A DNA stretch of 64,000 nt from Lentimicrobium sp. (lineage in GTDB: Bacteria > Bacteroidota > Bacteroidia > Bacteroidales > Lentimicrobiaceae). The translations under genes and the position numbers were made by a program. The notes under the pieces are model-generated. The model had not been told where the DNA came from, did no database searches, and saw nothing but the letters and a program-made list of their open reading frames with translations. Numbering within the stretch: the first letter of the stretch is position 1; every line of letters starts with the position of its first letter. Positions 21,366 to 30,361 of this stretch are shown one piece after another. The DNA lies in the NCBI GenBank assembly GCA_023957275.1, contig JAMLHF010000016.1:1-64000 (forward strand), given 5' to 3'.

Positions 21366-21417
21366 TTCAAACCACTTTATCTTCAACATACTTCATTTTA
21401 CAAGCACCGGCTTCCTT

Positions 21418-24400
21418 CTATCTGATGATGATGCCTTCTTCGTCATCAAATGTCCGGCTTTCCGGCTGAGCTGAAGTTTTCTCATTTCCGATCAGCGCAA
21501 GCTTGTCAGCCGCTATTTTCCGGAGGTCCTCCCCTGCATAATTATCAATAATGCTCTGAAGGGTCTGCCTGGCCTGGAACTCATTTCCCGTTTTGACATA
21601 CACATCCGAAAGAAGGATGAATGACCTTGCCACCCAATAATCGTAGGATGCAAAATCGCCGCTGAGTCTGAATATCTGTGATTCGGCGGTTTTATAATCC
21701 TTCAGCTCATAACTTATTGCCGCCAGATTGAAAAGGGCTTCGGCACCGGCTTCACCCTGAGAGATTTTCAGAACATTCTCAAATGAAGCCCTGGCGGATT
21801 CAAACCGTTGCAACGACATGTAAGATTTGCCGGTTATCAGATGGGTTTCTGCAGCCAGGTCGGGTGAGAGCCGATCGGTTTCCAGGACTTTCTGACCTTT
21901 CTGTATGGCAATCCCATGATTGCCGAGATAGAAGTTACAGCGCATCTGTCCGAGGTATGATTCCTGAAGACTGGCCGGATTTTCCGCATTTTCTTCCAGC
22001 CGTTCAAACATCTGAAGGGCTTTAGCGTAATCCTTCATCCTGAAGAGAATTTCAGAAGCTTTCAGCGCCGAATTCTCGGTGTAACCGGTGCGCGGTTTTG
22101 ATAAAATATATTCATAGCTTCTCAGCGCTTCGGTATGATTGCCGGCGCGGCTTTCACAATCTGCCTTAAAATAATTCGCTTTCACCGAAAAGATTCCGTT
22201 GGGAAATTTATCAAGATAAGAAGCAAAGCCCGGGATGGCCTTACTGCAATCTCCTGCCATGTACCTGCTTTCAACAGCAATAAAAGTCAGGGAATCCTGT
22301 TCCGAGCGGGTGATGTTTGCAAACGGAATATCCTGAGAATAAGTTACATATTCATCTACCTGATTCAGGTCAACATAAATATTTTTAATGACAGCCAGCG
22401 CTTCGCGCGATTCGGGGGTGGCCGGATAATCTTTCACAACTTTTTTAAAAGTCTCAAGCGCCTGCTGATTGCGGTCCGTATTGTAATAGATCAGTCCGGT
22501 ATTCAGCAGGGAAGCCTTAACAAAACTACTGTTCGGATGATCCTTTACCAGTTTTGTAAATGTCTGCAGGGCCTCTTCATTCTGACGCAGTGTCATTTGA
22601 GCCTGACCAATTTCAAAACGGGCATCATCGTTATAGGGGGATCCCGGGAAATCGGCGACCAGCTTCCTGAGAGAGGCAATTTTCTGACTGATGTTACCGG
22701 TAACGCCAACCGCAAGGGACTTCTGATAGAGGGCATAGTCAGTATCTGCAGCCCTTGACCCTATCACCTGATCGTAACCTGCAATGGCTTCCTGATATCG
22801 TTTCTGCATGAAAAAAGCATCTGCCTTACGTAACCGGGCATCGTTCAGCATTTTTTTATCCAGAGGACGGCTTTCAATGAACCGGTTAAAAGCCTCGGCG
22901 GCCTGGCTGTAGTTCTTCTGCTTGAGCATGGCATACCCCAGGCTGTAATTGGCAGAGGTGTAAGCGGTGTGATTTTTAGCCCCGGGGGCATTCTGAAAAT
23001 CCCTGTAATAAGTCGCTGCCTGGTCATATTGACCGAGCCTGTAATAGGATTCTCCTGCCCAGAATAAGGCACCGGCAGCGATCAACCCGTCACTTTTAAG
23101 CCCTGCGGACTTCTTAAACATTCCGATGGCATCAAAAAACTGATTATCGGCAAACAACTCAAGGCCACGGTAATAAGTAATCTTCTGATAGATTTCGTCC
23201 TGCGCCGGCGTGCGCTTTTTGATATTCTCAAGGGTTGAAAGGGCTTCCCTGTAGTTGCGCGTTACAAGATAGAGGTTGGCGAGGTAGGTATAAGCTTCAT
23301 CCCTGCGGGGAGATGCAGGGTATTCGGCAAGGTATTGCTGCAGCGCCCTGATGGCTTCATTGTAAGGATTATATGAAAGCTCAATCGACAGTTTTGCATA
23401 ATTAAACAGGGCGTCTTCAGCCAATTCAGTCTTTACAGGCACTTTCCAGGCTGATAAAAAGGCGTTGGAAGCAAATTGTTTCTGGGATGTTTTCAGATAG
23501 CTGTCGCCCAGGTGATACCATGCATTCTGAGAGAGGCTGTCTTCACCCCCGGCCACCTGCTGAAATTCAGGAATGGCCCTGGCGTACTCACCTGTTTTGT
23601 AGTAAGAATAAGCCAGGATATAGGTTTCCTCACGGGAGAACTTCCCTCTTGAAACCTTCCTGTATTCTTCCAGAAGATTGATGGCCTCCTGAAAATTGCC
23701 CCGTTTATAATTAACATCGGCGACGATCCGCAGAATTTCATTGGTACGTTTGTTGCGCTGGCCTTTCAGGTATGGCTGAGCCATCTCAAGCACTTCGTCA
23801 TGCCGCCCCTGGATGTAATAAATCTGGATGATATAGTAGGGCACGACCGACTTAAAAGTTTCATCCCTTTCCAGCCGTTGAAAATCCCGGAGGGCCGTTT
23901 CATATTTTCCGTCAGCATACATGATATGTGCATAATAATAGGTAGCAGGACCGGTATAACGGGTTTGCTGTTCCTTGATGCCATAAAAAGCATCTGCTGC
24001 CTTGTCAAAATCGTTCTGTTTAAAATGGCAGTATCCCTGTTTAAAGGTAAATTCGGCCAGTTCTTCGGGATTCATATCAAACTTATCCACCTGCTGATAA
24101 GCGTCAAGTGCACTTCTGAAACTGTTGTTGCGGAAGTACAGGTTACCCAGCTGAAACCAAACGCGGTTGGTGCGGGTATTTTCAGGATATTTCTCCAGAA
24201 ACTCCTGAAGGAGTGCCGGCGCATCATTGTGCTGCAGTTCGGCAGCACTTACCGCAGTGTAGTAATCTTTTTCCACGTCAAAAGCAAGCAGCAGATCTGA
24301 AGGTTTCTGCAGCATGCTGTAGTGGTCGCGCACGGATCCGAATTTTTCTTTATTATACAAATCTGAGGCTGCGGATAAACCCGCTGCCGGATCCTGCCTG

Positions 24401-24480
24401 GCAACAGTTTGCTGGGCCATTCCACTGAAGCTGAAAAACAAAGGCAAAGCTGCAATGATGGCAATAAAATTCCTTCTCAT
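21418..24480 (-). CDS. large periplasmic TPR-repeat protein
   Basis: About 1020 residues from the ATG at 24480, chosen because the signal peptide (IAALPLFFSFSGMAQQ) starts there rather than at the frame opening at 24555. Nearly the whole mature chain is tetratricopeptide repeats: YxxALxxFxxV, AxxxLGxxYxxxxxYxxA and similar units recur about every 34-37 residues, for example FRSALDAYQQV, YARAIPEFQQV, YSQAAEAFNRF and NEALQTFTKLV. TPR solenoids are protein-binding scaffolds. Cotranscription with an outer-membrane barrel suggests it acts with it at the periplasmic face of the outer membrane. The C-terminus is acidic (FDDEEGIIIR). Function is not established; a role in TonB-linked uptake or envelope assembly is inference. 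Confidence 0.85.
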   Translation of the reverse strand: MRRNFIAIIAALPLFFSFSGMAQQTVARQDPAAGLSAASDLYNKEKFGSVRDHYSMLQKPSDLLLAFDVEKDYYTAVSAAELQHNDAPALLQEFLEKYPENTRTNRVWFQLGNLYFRNNSFRSALDAYQQVDKFDMNPEELAEFTFKQGYCHFKQNDFDKAADAFYGIKEQQTRYTGPATYYYAHIMYADGKYETALRDFQRLERDETFKSVVPYYIIQIYYIQGRHDEVLEMAQPYLKGQRNKRTNEILRIVADVNYKRGNFQEAINLLEEYRKVSRGKFSREETYILAYSYYKTGEYARAIPEFQQVAGGEDSLSQNAWYHLGDSYLKTSQKQFASNAFLSAWKVPVKTELAEDALFNYAKLSIELSYNPYNEAIRALQQYLAEYPASPRRDEAYTYLANLYLVTRNYREALSTLENIKKRTPAQDEIYQKITYYRGLELFADNQFFDAIGMFKKSAGLKSDGLIAAGALFWAGESYYRLGQYDQAATYYRDFQNAPGAKNHTAYTSANYSLGYAMLKQKNYSQAAEAFNRFIESRPLDKKMLNDARLRKADAFFMQKRYQEAIAGYDQVIGSRAADTDYALYQKSLAVGVTGNISQKIASLRKLVADFPGSPYNDDARFEIGQAQMTLRQNEEALQTFTKLVKDHPNSSFVKASLLNTGLIYYNTDRNQQALETFKKVVKDYPATPESREALAVIKNIYVDLNQVDEYVTYSQDIPFANITRSEQDSLTFIAVESRYMAGDCSKAIPGFASYLDKFPNGIFSVKANYFKADCESRAGNHTEALRSYEYILSKPRTGYTENSALKASEILFRMKDYAKALQMFERLEENAENPASLQESYLGQMRCNFYLGNHGIAIQKGQKVLETDRLSPDLAAETHLITGKSYMSLQRFESARASFENVLKISQGEAGAEALFNLAAISYELKDYKTAESQIFRLSGDFASYDYWVARSFILLSDVYVKTGNEFQARQTLQSIIDNYAGEDLRKIAADKLALIGNEKTSAQPESRTFDDEEGIIIR

Positions 24481-24545
24481 ACCGGACTTCTGTTTGGGCT
24501 TTAAAATTACTCCTCCAGGGACTAACATGAACTGTGTTTGATGGG

Positions 24546-24575
24546 TAGTTTTCAACAGCTAGTGTTTGAAAACTA
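24546..24575. repeat. near-perfect 30-base inverted repeat upstream of the TPR operon
   Basis: Arms TAGTTTTCAACA and TGTTTGAAAACTA around a GCTAG centre match with a single extra base. It lies 66 bases upstream of the TPR gene start and 104 bases past the end of the preceding gene. No T run follows on either strand, so an operator is as likely as a terminator. Confidence 0.55.
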
Positions 24576-24678
24576 ATGGTGAATTAACGCATCAGGCGGC
24601 AGGTTAGTATATTTAACCCGAAAGCCTGAACAAAAACGGGACTATGAAAACAGGAAACGGTTTGCGGAGCCCAGAAGG

Positions 24679-25605
24679 TCAATTTTTGATAAATTTCACC
24701 CCATGCACTGATCCTCTGGCATTGATAAGTCGGACAATATACATGGCCGGTTTCAGGCCATATATGTCAATCATAACAGGGCTGTTACCGGGCGGTAATA
24801 GCTTTTGCTCAAGCAATGTCCCGTTCATGGAAATCAACTGAAGAATACCGCCTTCATCATCCGGACACCTGACTTCAAGTTGCTCACCGCCATTAGCGGC
24901 ATACACCCGTAAAGCAGCGTTCAGCCCCACATCGTTTACCGAAACTGTTCCGTATTCCAGCCAGAGGTCATCTACCCAGAGTTTGCTCCCGGTAACCGGA
25001 CTGCCGGTAAGGAGGTTGGATGAAAAAAACATGATGTTCATGGTATCGGGTTGTTCAGGCAAAAGGTATTCAATCGGAAGCAAGAATTCCTGCCAGTCAG
25101 GGTTTTGCCCCCCTATTGTAAGGTATGCATATGCCAGCGTATCGCGTGAGGTTCCGTTCCAGCGTGAAAGCCCTATTCCCATGATACAGGAATCATTGGC
25201 AGATGGCAGGTAGCGGAACCATCCCCTGAGGACCACCGGCGCCCCGCTGACCGGTACACCCCCCTCAACGGTCCCCGTCTGATTGAGGATATCGAGCGTG
25301 ATTTCGCCTAGCGAGAGCACACCCGGCATTGTTACCGGTCCTACAATAAAGATGTTATGGGTAATGGTTTCGAGTTTAGCCGAATAAGAACCACCATGCG
25401 GGTTTGACTGCTCCCGGGTAACAGGGGTAAAAGTTGTTCCCAGAAAGGTTTGATTGATGGTATTCCATCCGTCAGGCTCGCCGCCCGACCAGTTTTCGAA
25501 ACCCGGGTTCGGAATTTCCTGCGCCCATAAAACTTCCTCCGTAGAAGCTGAGATGCAAAATATTAAAACGAGGATGAGATACTTTGACCGTAGCATTATT
25601 TTCAT
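24679..25605 (-). CDS. T9SS-sorted PCMD-like surface protein
   Basis: 308 residues with a signal peptide (to about residue 29). The body opens with PNPGFENWSGGEPDGW and contains WVDDLWLEYG, the pattern of the PCMD (putative carbohydrate metabolism) beta-sandwich found in Bacteroidota surface proteins. The C-terminal 75 residues are a type IX sorting domain (LQLISMNGTLLEQ, GLKPAMYIVRLI). It should be exported and anchored or released at the cell surface. Ligand is unknown. A -7 box lies 25 bases upstream of the ATG. Confidence 0.8.
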   Translation of the reverse strand: MKIMLRSKYLILVLIFCISASTEEVLWAQEIPNPGFENWSGGEPDGWNTINQTFLGTTFTPVTREQSNPHGGSYSAKLETITHNIFIVGPVTMPGVLSLGEITLDILNQTGTVEGGVPVSGAPVVLRGWFRYLPSANDSCIMGIGLSRWNGTSRDTLAYAYLTIGGQNPDWQEFLLPIEYLLPEQPDTMNIMFFSSNLLTGSPVTGSKLWVDDLWLEYGTVSVNDVGLNAALRVYAANGGEQLEVRCPDDEGGILQLISMNGTLLEQKLLPPGNSPVMIDIYGLKPAMYIVRLINARGSVHGVKFIKN

Positions 25606-25629
25606 GATGAGCGCTTGAGTGTGTAAGCA

Positions 25630-25638
25630 GCAAAAATA
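25630..25638 (-). promoter_or_regulatory. -7 box of the PCMD-like gene
   Basis: Minus strand TATTTTTGC, a perfect TAnnTTTG box, with a TTG element about 19 bases further upstream. Confidence 0.6.
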
Positions 25639-25716
25639 ATCAGAAAAACAACCGCTTTGTTGATTCCTGGTTCGCGAATCACGCCCGATAAATGTATGGC
25701 GAAGTCCAGTCAGGGG

Positions 25717-25752
25717 GAAAAAGCAAAACCCCGGTTTGGCCGGGGGTTTGCT
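25717..25752 (-). terminator. intrinsic terminator of rnpB
   Basis: Minus-strand stem GCAAACCCCCGG / CCGGGGTTTTGC (11 of 12 paired, loop CCAAA) followed by five Ts. It lies immediately downstream of the RNase P RNA gene. Confidence 0.75.
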
Positions 25753-25756
25753 TTAA

Positions 25757-26170
25757 AAAACGGTGCCGTACAACGATGTAAGCGGGGTTCTGTCTCCCGC
25801 AAAAGCGGGACTTCTGTCATTTATCTGCACCTGATGTCGCCATCAGGTTCTAACGGCCTACCCCCCGGAAAAGAGCGGGCAGCCCTTTGTTGTGCTTTGC
25901 GGCACAACGATCCGGTATATTTGGCCTTTCAACCCATAAGGTTTACCCGCGCAGGCTGTCACCAACCTGAGCCGTGGGCTCTTACCCCACATTTTCACCC
26001 TTATCCGGTCATGATAAATCATGACGAGACGGTAATTTTCTGTGGCACTTGCTGTTTCCGCCGGCTGCAGAACCTTCCCGTTAGGAAGTATGGCGCCCTT
26101 TGTTGCCCCGACTTTCCTCTTTCAGTCTATTGACTGAGAGCGACAGAACACGTTGTTTTTACCGTTTAGA
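25757..26170 (-). ncRNA. rnpB: RNase P RNA, bacterial type A
   Basis: The minus strand contains the universally conserved parts of bacterial RNase P RNA: GAGGAAAGTCGGGGC near the 5' end (P4 5' strand), then CGCCATACTTCC, GGTAAGAGCCCAC-type J11/12 sequence, and near the 3' end AGATAAATGACAGAA and ACAGAACCCCGCTTAC (P4 3' strand). The ends pair as helix P1 (AAACGGT with ACCGTTT and ACAACG with CGTTGT). This RNA is the catalytic subunit that removes 5' leaders from pre-tRNAs. A perfect -7 box is 14 bases upstream of the mapped 5' end and a terminator follows. Ends are accurate to about 10 bases. Confidence 0.94.
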
Positions 26171-26183
26171 GACCTAAGTTGAT

Positions 26184-26192
26184 GCAAAAGTA
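26184..26192 (-). promoter_or_regulatory. -7 box of rnpB
   Basis: Minus strand TACTTTTGC, a perfect TAnnTTTG box. It places the transcript start near 26177, consistent with the P1 helix. Confidence 0.65.
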
Positions 26193-26365
26193 CAAAATAA
26201 TTGGATACCAACGGTATATGAATAAATTTGGCGCAAAAAACCTTCAGGGGAGATCCGATGACTCGTTGGTGTAAAAATGCAGTGAAAACTGCCGGGAATG
26301 TGTTTATTCCTGCGGCAGCCATTGATTATCCGGAGAATGCCTGAAAGCCGGACTGCTCCTTCCGG

Positions 26366-27484
26366 TCAGTTTCCTTTATGGATGATGATATCAACCGCAC
26401 CATTTCCAAACCTGGCAAAAGGGGCGTTTCTGAATTCAACATTTTCGTAATCTGCCAATGCCGATACTATTGCAGATTTAAGCGAACCATTTCCGATGCC
26501 GTGAATAAAGGTAACCTTAAAATAATTATTGGTTATTGCACTGTCAAGCATACGGTTAAAGAAGTCGATCTGATAGCGCAGAATTTCGTTATTTGACATT
26601 TCCGAATAATCTTCGCGGAGGGAAGAAATGTGAAGGTCAACCTCTGCCTCACGCGGTGCGGTGCGGAACCTGTCAATGTATGCAGGCGGGGCAATGGCCG
26701 ATATTTTCTGCCTGGCAGCCGGATCGCTCACTGCGGCCATCAACGGTTCGGCTCCGGATATCAGCAGTTGACCGGAGATATCCCCCAGATTCAGCACCAC
26801 CGACTTTAACCCTGCAAGCCTGAAATCCTGGTAGCTTGATTCTTTATAGAAACGGACCGATTTAATTTTGAATGCAGCATGCAACGGGCTTAGAACCGGC
26901 AAATTCTCATTACCGTGAAATATAACCTGCACTATGCCTTCTGACCAGCTGTCAAGGTCCTCACGGGTAATTGTCTCGATCAGGATTTTCGAATAAGGCG
27001 GAATCACATCATAATCGACTCCCGAAAACTCATCCCCGGCTTCCCTGAGTAAAAATGAGAAAATTGCCTCATACCGGCTGTTGTTTACCAGGAAAATATC
27101 GAGATTCCCGGTCATCAGCCATTGCTGATCGAACGGAGCATAGATAAGATAAATACCTTCTGACATCCCGGCTCCAGATTGTCTGAAGAGTCCGGATATC
27201 CTGTCAGAAGCTTCCTCATTGTCAACTACCCCGGATTTCTCAGGCACATTTTCTTTAGCATTCCCAGCAATATTGACCACAGGCGATTCAACATTAACCT
27301 TCCGGTCGAAAAAACGGCCGGCCATCCCCTGCGGTTCGATCTTAATCAGATCACTGGCCAGCACCGGCACTTCAAAACCCTCCTCAATGGCCACATTGAC
27401 CATGGTATTGCTGAGTATCCGTGTTACAATACCTTCCCCTTTTTCGTTCAAGAAACGAACCTTATCTCCAGTCCTGAGTTCCAT
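26366..27484 (-). CDS. DUF2027 and Smr domain protein
   Basis: 372 residues, no signal peptide. The N-terminal about 60 residues form a small beta-barrel (GDKVRFLNEKGEGIVTRI), the middle is the DUF2027 domain typical of Bacteroidota, and the last 85 residues are an Smr domain: EVDLHISSLRED, the nucleic-acid-binding HGIGNGSLK loop and a FGNGAVDIIIH end. Smr domains are nicking endonuclease or RNA-cleaving modules related to the MutS2 C-terminus. A cytoplasmic role in DNA or RNA processing is likely; the target is unknown. Upstream is a 70-base leader with a small hairpin (CCGGCA/TGCCGG). Confidence 0.85.
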   Translation of the reverse strand: MELRTGDKVRFLNEKGEGIVTRILSNTMVNVAIEEGFEVPVLASDLIKIEPQGMAGRFFDRKVNVESPVVNIAGNAKENVPEKSGVVDNEEASDRISGLFRQSGAGMSEGIYLIYAPFDQQWLMTGNLDIFLVNNSRYEAIFSFLLREAGDEFSGVDYDVIPPYSKILIETITREDLDSWSEGIVQVIFHGNENLPVLSPLHAAFKIKSVRFYKESSYQDFRLAGLKSVVLNLGDISGQLLISGAEPLMAAVSDPAARQKISAIAPPAYIDRFRTAPREAEVDLHISSLREDYSEMSNNEILRYQIDFFNRMLDSAITNNYFKVTFIHGIGNGSLKSAIVSALADYENVEFRNAPFARFGNGAVDIIIHKGN

Positions 27485-27558
27485 TTTAGTTTTTTTAGAA
27501 ATTTACCCGGCAAAAAGAAGATTTGCTGCCGGCTTTGTGCAGTGAAATTTATCCCGCA

Positions 27559-27566
27559 CAAAATTA
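27559..27566 (-). promoter_or_regulatory. -7 box upstream of DUF2027-Smr gene
   Basis: Minus strand TAATTTTG fits TAnnTTTG. The leader to the ATG would be about 70 bases and contain a short hairpin at 27505-27532. Confidence 0.45.
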
Positions 27567-27724
27567 AACATTTGCTTTGAATCCCTTCAGATTAAGTTGC
27601 TTAAGCGTCAGGCTGCAAGCTGAATTTTCAGGGTTTAACTTCATGTTATTAAACACTTAAGGTAACAATTTTTCTTTCCCGGTCGACCGAAATTTTGTAA
27701 TTTTATGGTCTGATCCTGCTTGTC

Positions 27725-28927
27725 ATGACTCAAAACACTTTTATACACCTCAGACTCCTTCTCTTTGTCACACTGATTCTTGCTGGTGCAGCGGGTTGTG
27801 GCGAGAAAGAACCAGATCCGGAAAAATATAAACCGACGCCCTATCAGATACAGGTACCGCGTTTCTTCCCTACCCTGCTGAATATTCCTTCCGACAATCC
27901 TATGACCGTTGAAGGGATAGAATTGGGGCGTTATCTTTTCTATGACGGGCGTTTATCCGGCCGGACCCACGCCGACTCGCTGATGAGTTGCGGAAGCTGT
28001 CACCGGCAGTCGAGAAACTTTGAACCGGGGATTGACCATCCGGTATTTCAGGGAGGGATGACTTTCGGACTGAGCGGCGCACCCACCCCTCATGCGCCCC
28101 TTCCCCTGATAAACCTTGTATGGAACCCGAACGGGTATCTCTGGAATGGCCTGATCAGGGACGATAATCCCGATGTTTCACGCCGCAGGCTCGAAGACCT
28201 GGTTTGGATGGGGGTTGTGGCTCCCCATGAAATGAGCGGAGACACCAACCGCACCAAAGCCCTGATTCAGGCTACGCCCGGTTATCCCGAACTTTTCCTG
28301 AAAGCTTTCGGATCGTCAACAGTTACCATGGAAAATATCAGTAAAGCGATAGCGCAGTTTGTCAGGACACTGATTTCAGCCAACTCGAGGTTCGACAAAT
28401 ATATGCGCGGGGAGTTGCAACTCACCCAGCAGGAACTGAACGGTTTCATCCTTTTTACCACAGAGGAAGGGGCTGATTGCTTTCATTGCCATGGAAGCAG
28501 TGGAAACCCGCTGTTTACAACCAACCTCTTCTACAATAACGGCAAAGACACTGAATTCAACGATCCCCGCGACCGGTATGCGATCACCGGCATCGAAACC
28601 GATAAAGGAGCCTACAAAGCGACCACCCTGAGAAACATTGCCCTCGGCGGGCCCTATATGCATGATGGCCGCTATGAAACGCTGGACGAAGTCATCGATT
28701 TTTACTCCCACAACCTGAAGATGTCGCCCTATGTTAACCCGCTGATGCACCATATTGCAAAAAACGGTGTGCAGCTGACTCCTGTCGAAAAAGCTGAACT
28801 TAAGGCTTTTATCCTCAGTCTTCAGGATGATGAATTTCTGACCAATCCGGATTTCAGCCCCCCGGCAGAGTTCCCCGATGGATCAACCTATGAACAGGTA
28901 TCGGGCAGGTTTGGCAACCTCAGGTAA
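27725..28927 (+). CDS. di-haem cytochrome c peroxidase (CcpA/MauG family) lipoprotein
   Basis: 400 residues with a lipoprotein signal peptide (AGAAGC, Cys25). Two c-type haem motifs are visible: CGSCH (89-93) and CFHCH (252-256). The spacing and the surrounding segments (GRYLFYDGRLS, KAIAQFVRTLIS, LRNIALGGPYMHDGRYETL with a candidate distal ligand Met/His) are those of bacterial di-haem peroxidases, which reduce hydrogen peroxide with electrons from small cytochromes. Lipid anchoring places it in the periplasm or on a membrane. No MauE or methylamine genes are present, so a MauG-type maturation role is less likely. Confidence 0.92.
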   Translation: MTQNTFIHLRLLLFVTLILAGAAGCGEKEPDPEKYKPTPYQIQVPRFFPTLLNIPSDNPMTVEGIELGRYLFYDGRLSGRTHADSLMSCGSCHRQSRNFEPGIDHPVFQGGMTFGLSGAPTPHAPLPLINLVWNPNGYLWNGLIRDDNPDVSRRRLEDLVWMGVVAPHEMSGDTNRTKALIQATPGYPELFLKAFGSSTVTMENISKAIAQFVRTLISANSRFDKYMRGELQLTQQELNGFILFTTEEGADCFHCHGSSGNPLFTTNLFYNNGKDTEFNDPRDRYAITGIETDKGAYKATTLRNIALGGPYMHDGRYETLDEVIDFYSHNLKMSPYVNPLMHHIAKNGVQLTPVEKAELKAFILSLQDDEFLTNPDFSPPAEFPDGSTYEQVSGRFGNLR

Positions 28928-28947
28928 AGCAATAACCGGATGTGTAT

Positions 28948-28970
28948 TTGCTGATCATTGATATCAGCAA
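28948..28970 (+). terminator. hairpin after the peroxidase gene
   Basis: TTGCTGAT-CATTGAT-ATCAGCAA, 8 paired bases, starts 21 bases after the stop codon at 28927. No clear T run follows, so factor-independent termination is uncertain. Confidence 0.35.
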
Positions 28971-29064
28971 CTTACCGCATACAGGGAGATCAGTAACTGA
29001 TACCAGTTGCTGTGAACCGGCAACAGCCTTTTGAAAGTTATATAAAGGGCAAAAATGGCGGATG

Positions 29065-30270
29065 CTAACGTTTTCCGATCATGGTCAGCAGTTCAAGATC
29101 AAAGGTTATCCCGAAGTAGGGCTTAACTTTCCATTCCTTCGTGGTCGGGATAGCAATTCCGGCATCCAGCTTATCCCCTACATTGAACCCTTCTTTCAGT
29201 GCTTCGTATTCCCTGATATTGGCACCCAGATTCACGTGCAACACATCGAAAAGCTTGAAATTCGGACCCAGATAGAAGTTTTTGAAAAGGTTATTCCCGC
29301 CGAAACCCAGGAAAAACCCGACATCGTAGGTCAGAGCGGCATTGGGTTTAGAGAGGTCTTTAAGCATAAAACTTGCGCCGGTGACGTAGTCGAACTCAAC
29401 ATCGCTTGTATTATTGTTGGTAATCACATAAACCCCCGGGTTATTGGCATCTTTGGGCGCCAGGGCAAAATCCGGAGTGCGGTAACCTTTGATGGCAAAA
29501 CCCTGTACAACACGGGTTTTCTTTTTCTTGTTGGTGACAGTTGAATATCTGTTCTCGCAATCTTTAAGCTTCAGTTCCGTATATTTCAGCTGCTCCCCGG
29601 TGCGCACCAGGTTCTTCTCCGTCTCAGTCAGGGTGGTACGCAGGGTATCGATGCGACGGTCAGCAGCTGCCTTGTCGGTGATGATCTTCTGAATCTCACT
29701 GTTACGATTGGCAATATCACGGTTCTTCTCATCAATGCTCTGCTGCAACAGGCCAATCTCCCGTTCTTTGCCTTCAAGGCGTGAGTCCCTGGCCGAAATC
29801 AGCCCTTCCAGCTTAACTTTGTCAATCAGGCTCGAATTAACGGCATCCTTGTAAATCTGCTCTTTCTCTGCAAAGAGTTGCTCCTTCTCTTTCTGCAGCC
29901 GGATCTGTTCCTCAAGAAAAAGATTCCTGGCATGCAATTCCGCTCCTAGTTCAACGATTTTACGGTTCAACGCTTCATTGAGCGGCACCAGTTCGCGTTC
30001 GCGCTGTTTCAACTGATCCACCTGAACGGACAGTTCATCAAAATCTCTTCTCAGGGAGTCATTCTCAAGCGAAAGCAAATGATTACGACTCCGTTCCTGT
30101 TCGAGCATAAACCTGTAATTCCCCAGTGAATCTGCCGCGCTAAGGCCAAGGGTGTCAATTATTCCGGGACCACCCTGAGGTGTCTGGGCTGAAATAAAAA
30201 CAGGAAAGAAAAACAAGGCAAAAAAGCGTACAGCAAAAAAGCCTGTACTCTGAGAAATACTTTTAATCAT
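29065..30270 (-). CDS. exported coiled-coil protein with C-terminal barrel-like domain
   Basis: About 401 residues from the internal ATG at 30270, where a signal peptide begins (MIKSISQSTGFFAVRFFALF, ending FISAQ). Residues of about 50-230 are a continuous coiled coil (heptads of L, E, K and R with 'LEGKEREIGLLQQSIDEKN' type sequence). The last about 140 residues alternate amphipathic strands (YDVGFFLGFGGNNLFKNF, LHVNLGANIREYEALKEG) and could insert in the outer membrane. This gives a periplasmic spacer rod attached to an outer-membrane domain. I recognise no named family. It stands alone, convergent with the peroxidase gene. Confidence 0.75.
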   Translation of the reverse strand: MIKSISQSTGFFAVRFFALFFFPVFISAQTPQGGPGIIDTLGLSAADSLGNYRFMLEQERSRNHLLSLENDSLRRDFDELSVQVDQLKQRERELVPLNEALNRKIVELGAELHARNLFLEEQIRLQKEKEQLFAEKEQIYKDAVNSSLIDKVKLEGLISARDSRLEGKEREIGLLQQSIDEKNRDIANRNSEIQKIITDKAAADRRIDTLRTTLTETEKNLVRTGEQLKYTELKLKDCENRYSTVTNKKKKTRVVQGFAIKGYRTPDFALAPKDANNPGVYVITNNNTSDVEFDYVTGASFMLKDLSKPNAALTYDVGFFLGFGGNNLFKNFYLGPNFKLFDVLHVNLGANIREYEALKEGFNVGDKLDAGIAIPTTKEWKVKPYFGITFDLELLTMIGKR

Positions 30271-30297
30271 CAGACAAACAATGGGTTTAAATAACAT

Positions 30298-30345
30298 CCG
30301 GCAAACCATTCCGCGCTGAATATTCAATGCGGCATGGTTTACCGG
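30298..30345 (-). terminator. long stem-loop between POP gene and coiled-coil gene
   Basis: Arms CCGGCAAACCATTCCGC and GCGGCATGGTTTACCGG pair at 15 of 17 positions around a 14-base A+T-rich loop. It lies 16 bases past the stop of the minus-strand prolyl oligopeptidase gene and is most likely its terminator, although only a weak T run follows. Confidence 0.6.
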
Positions 30346-30361
30346 ACAGAAGATATTCCGG

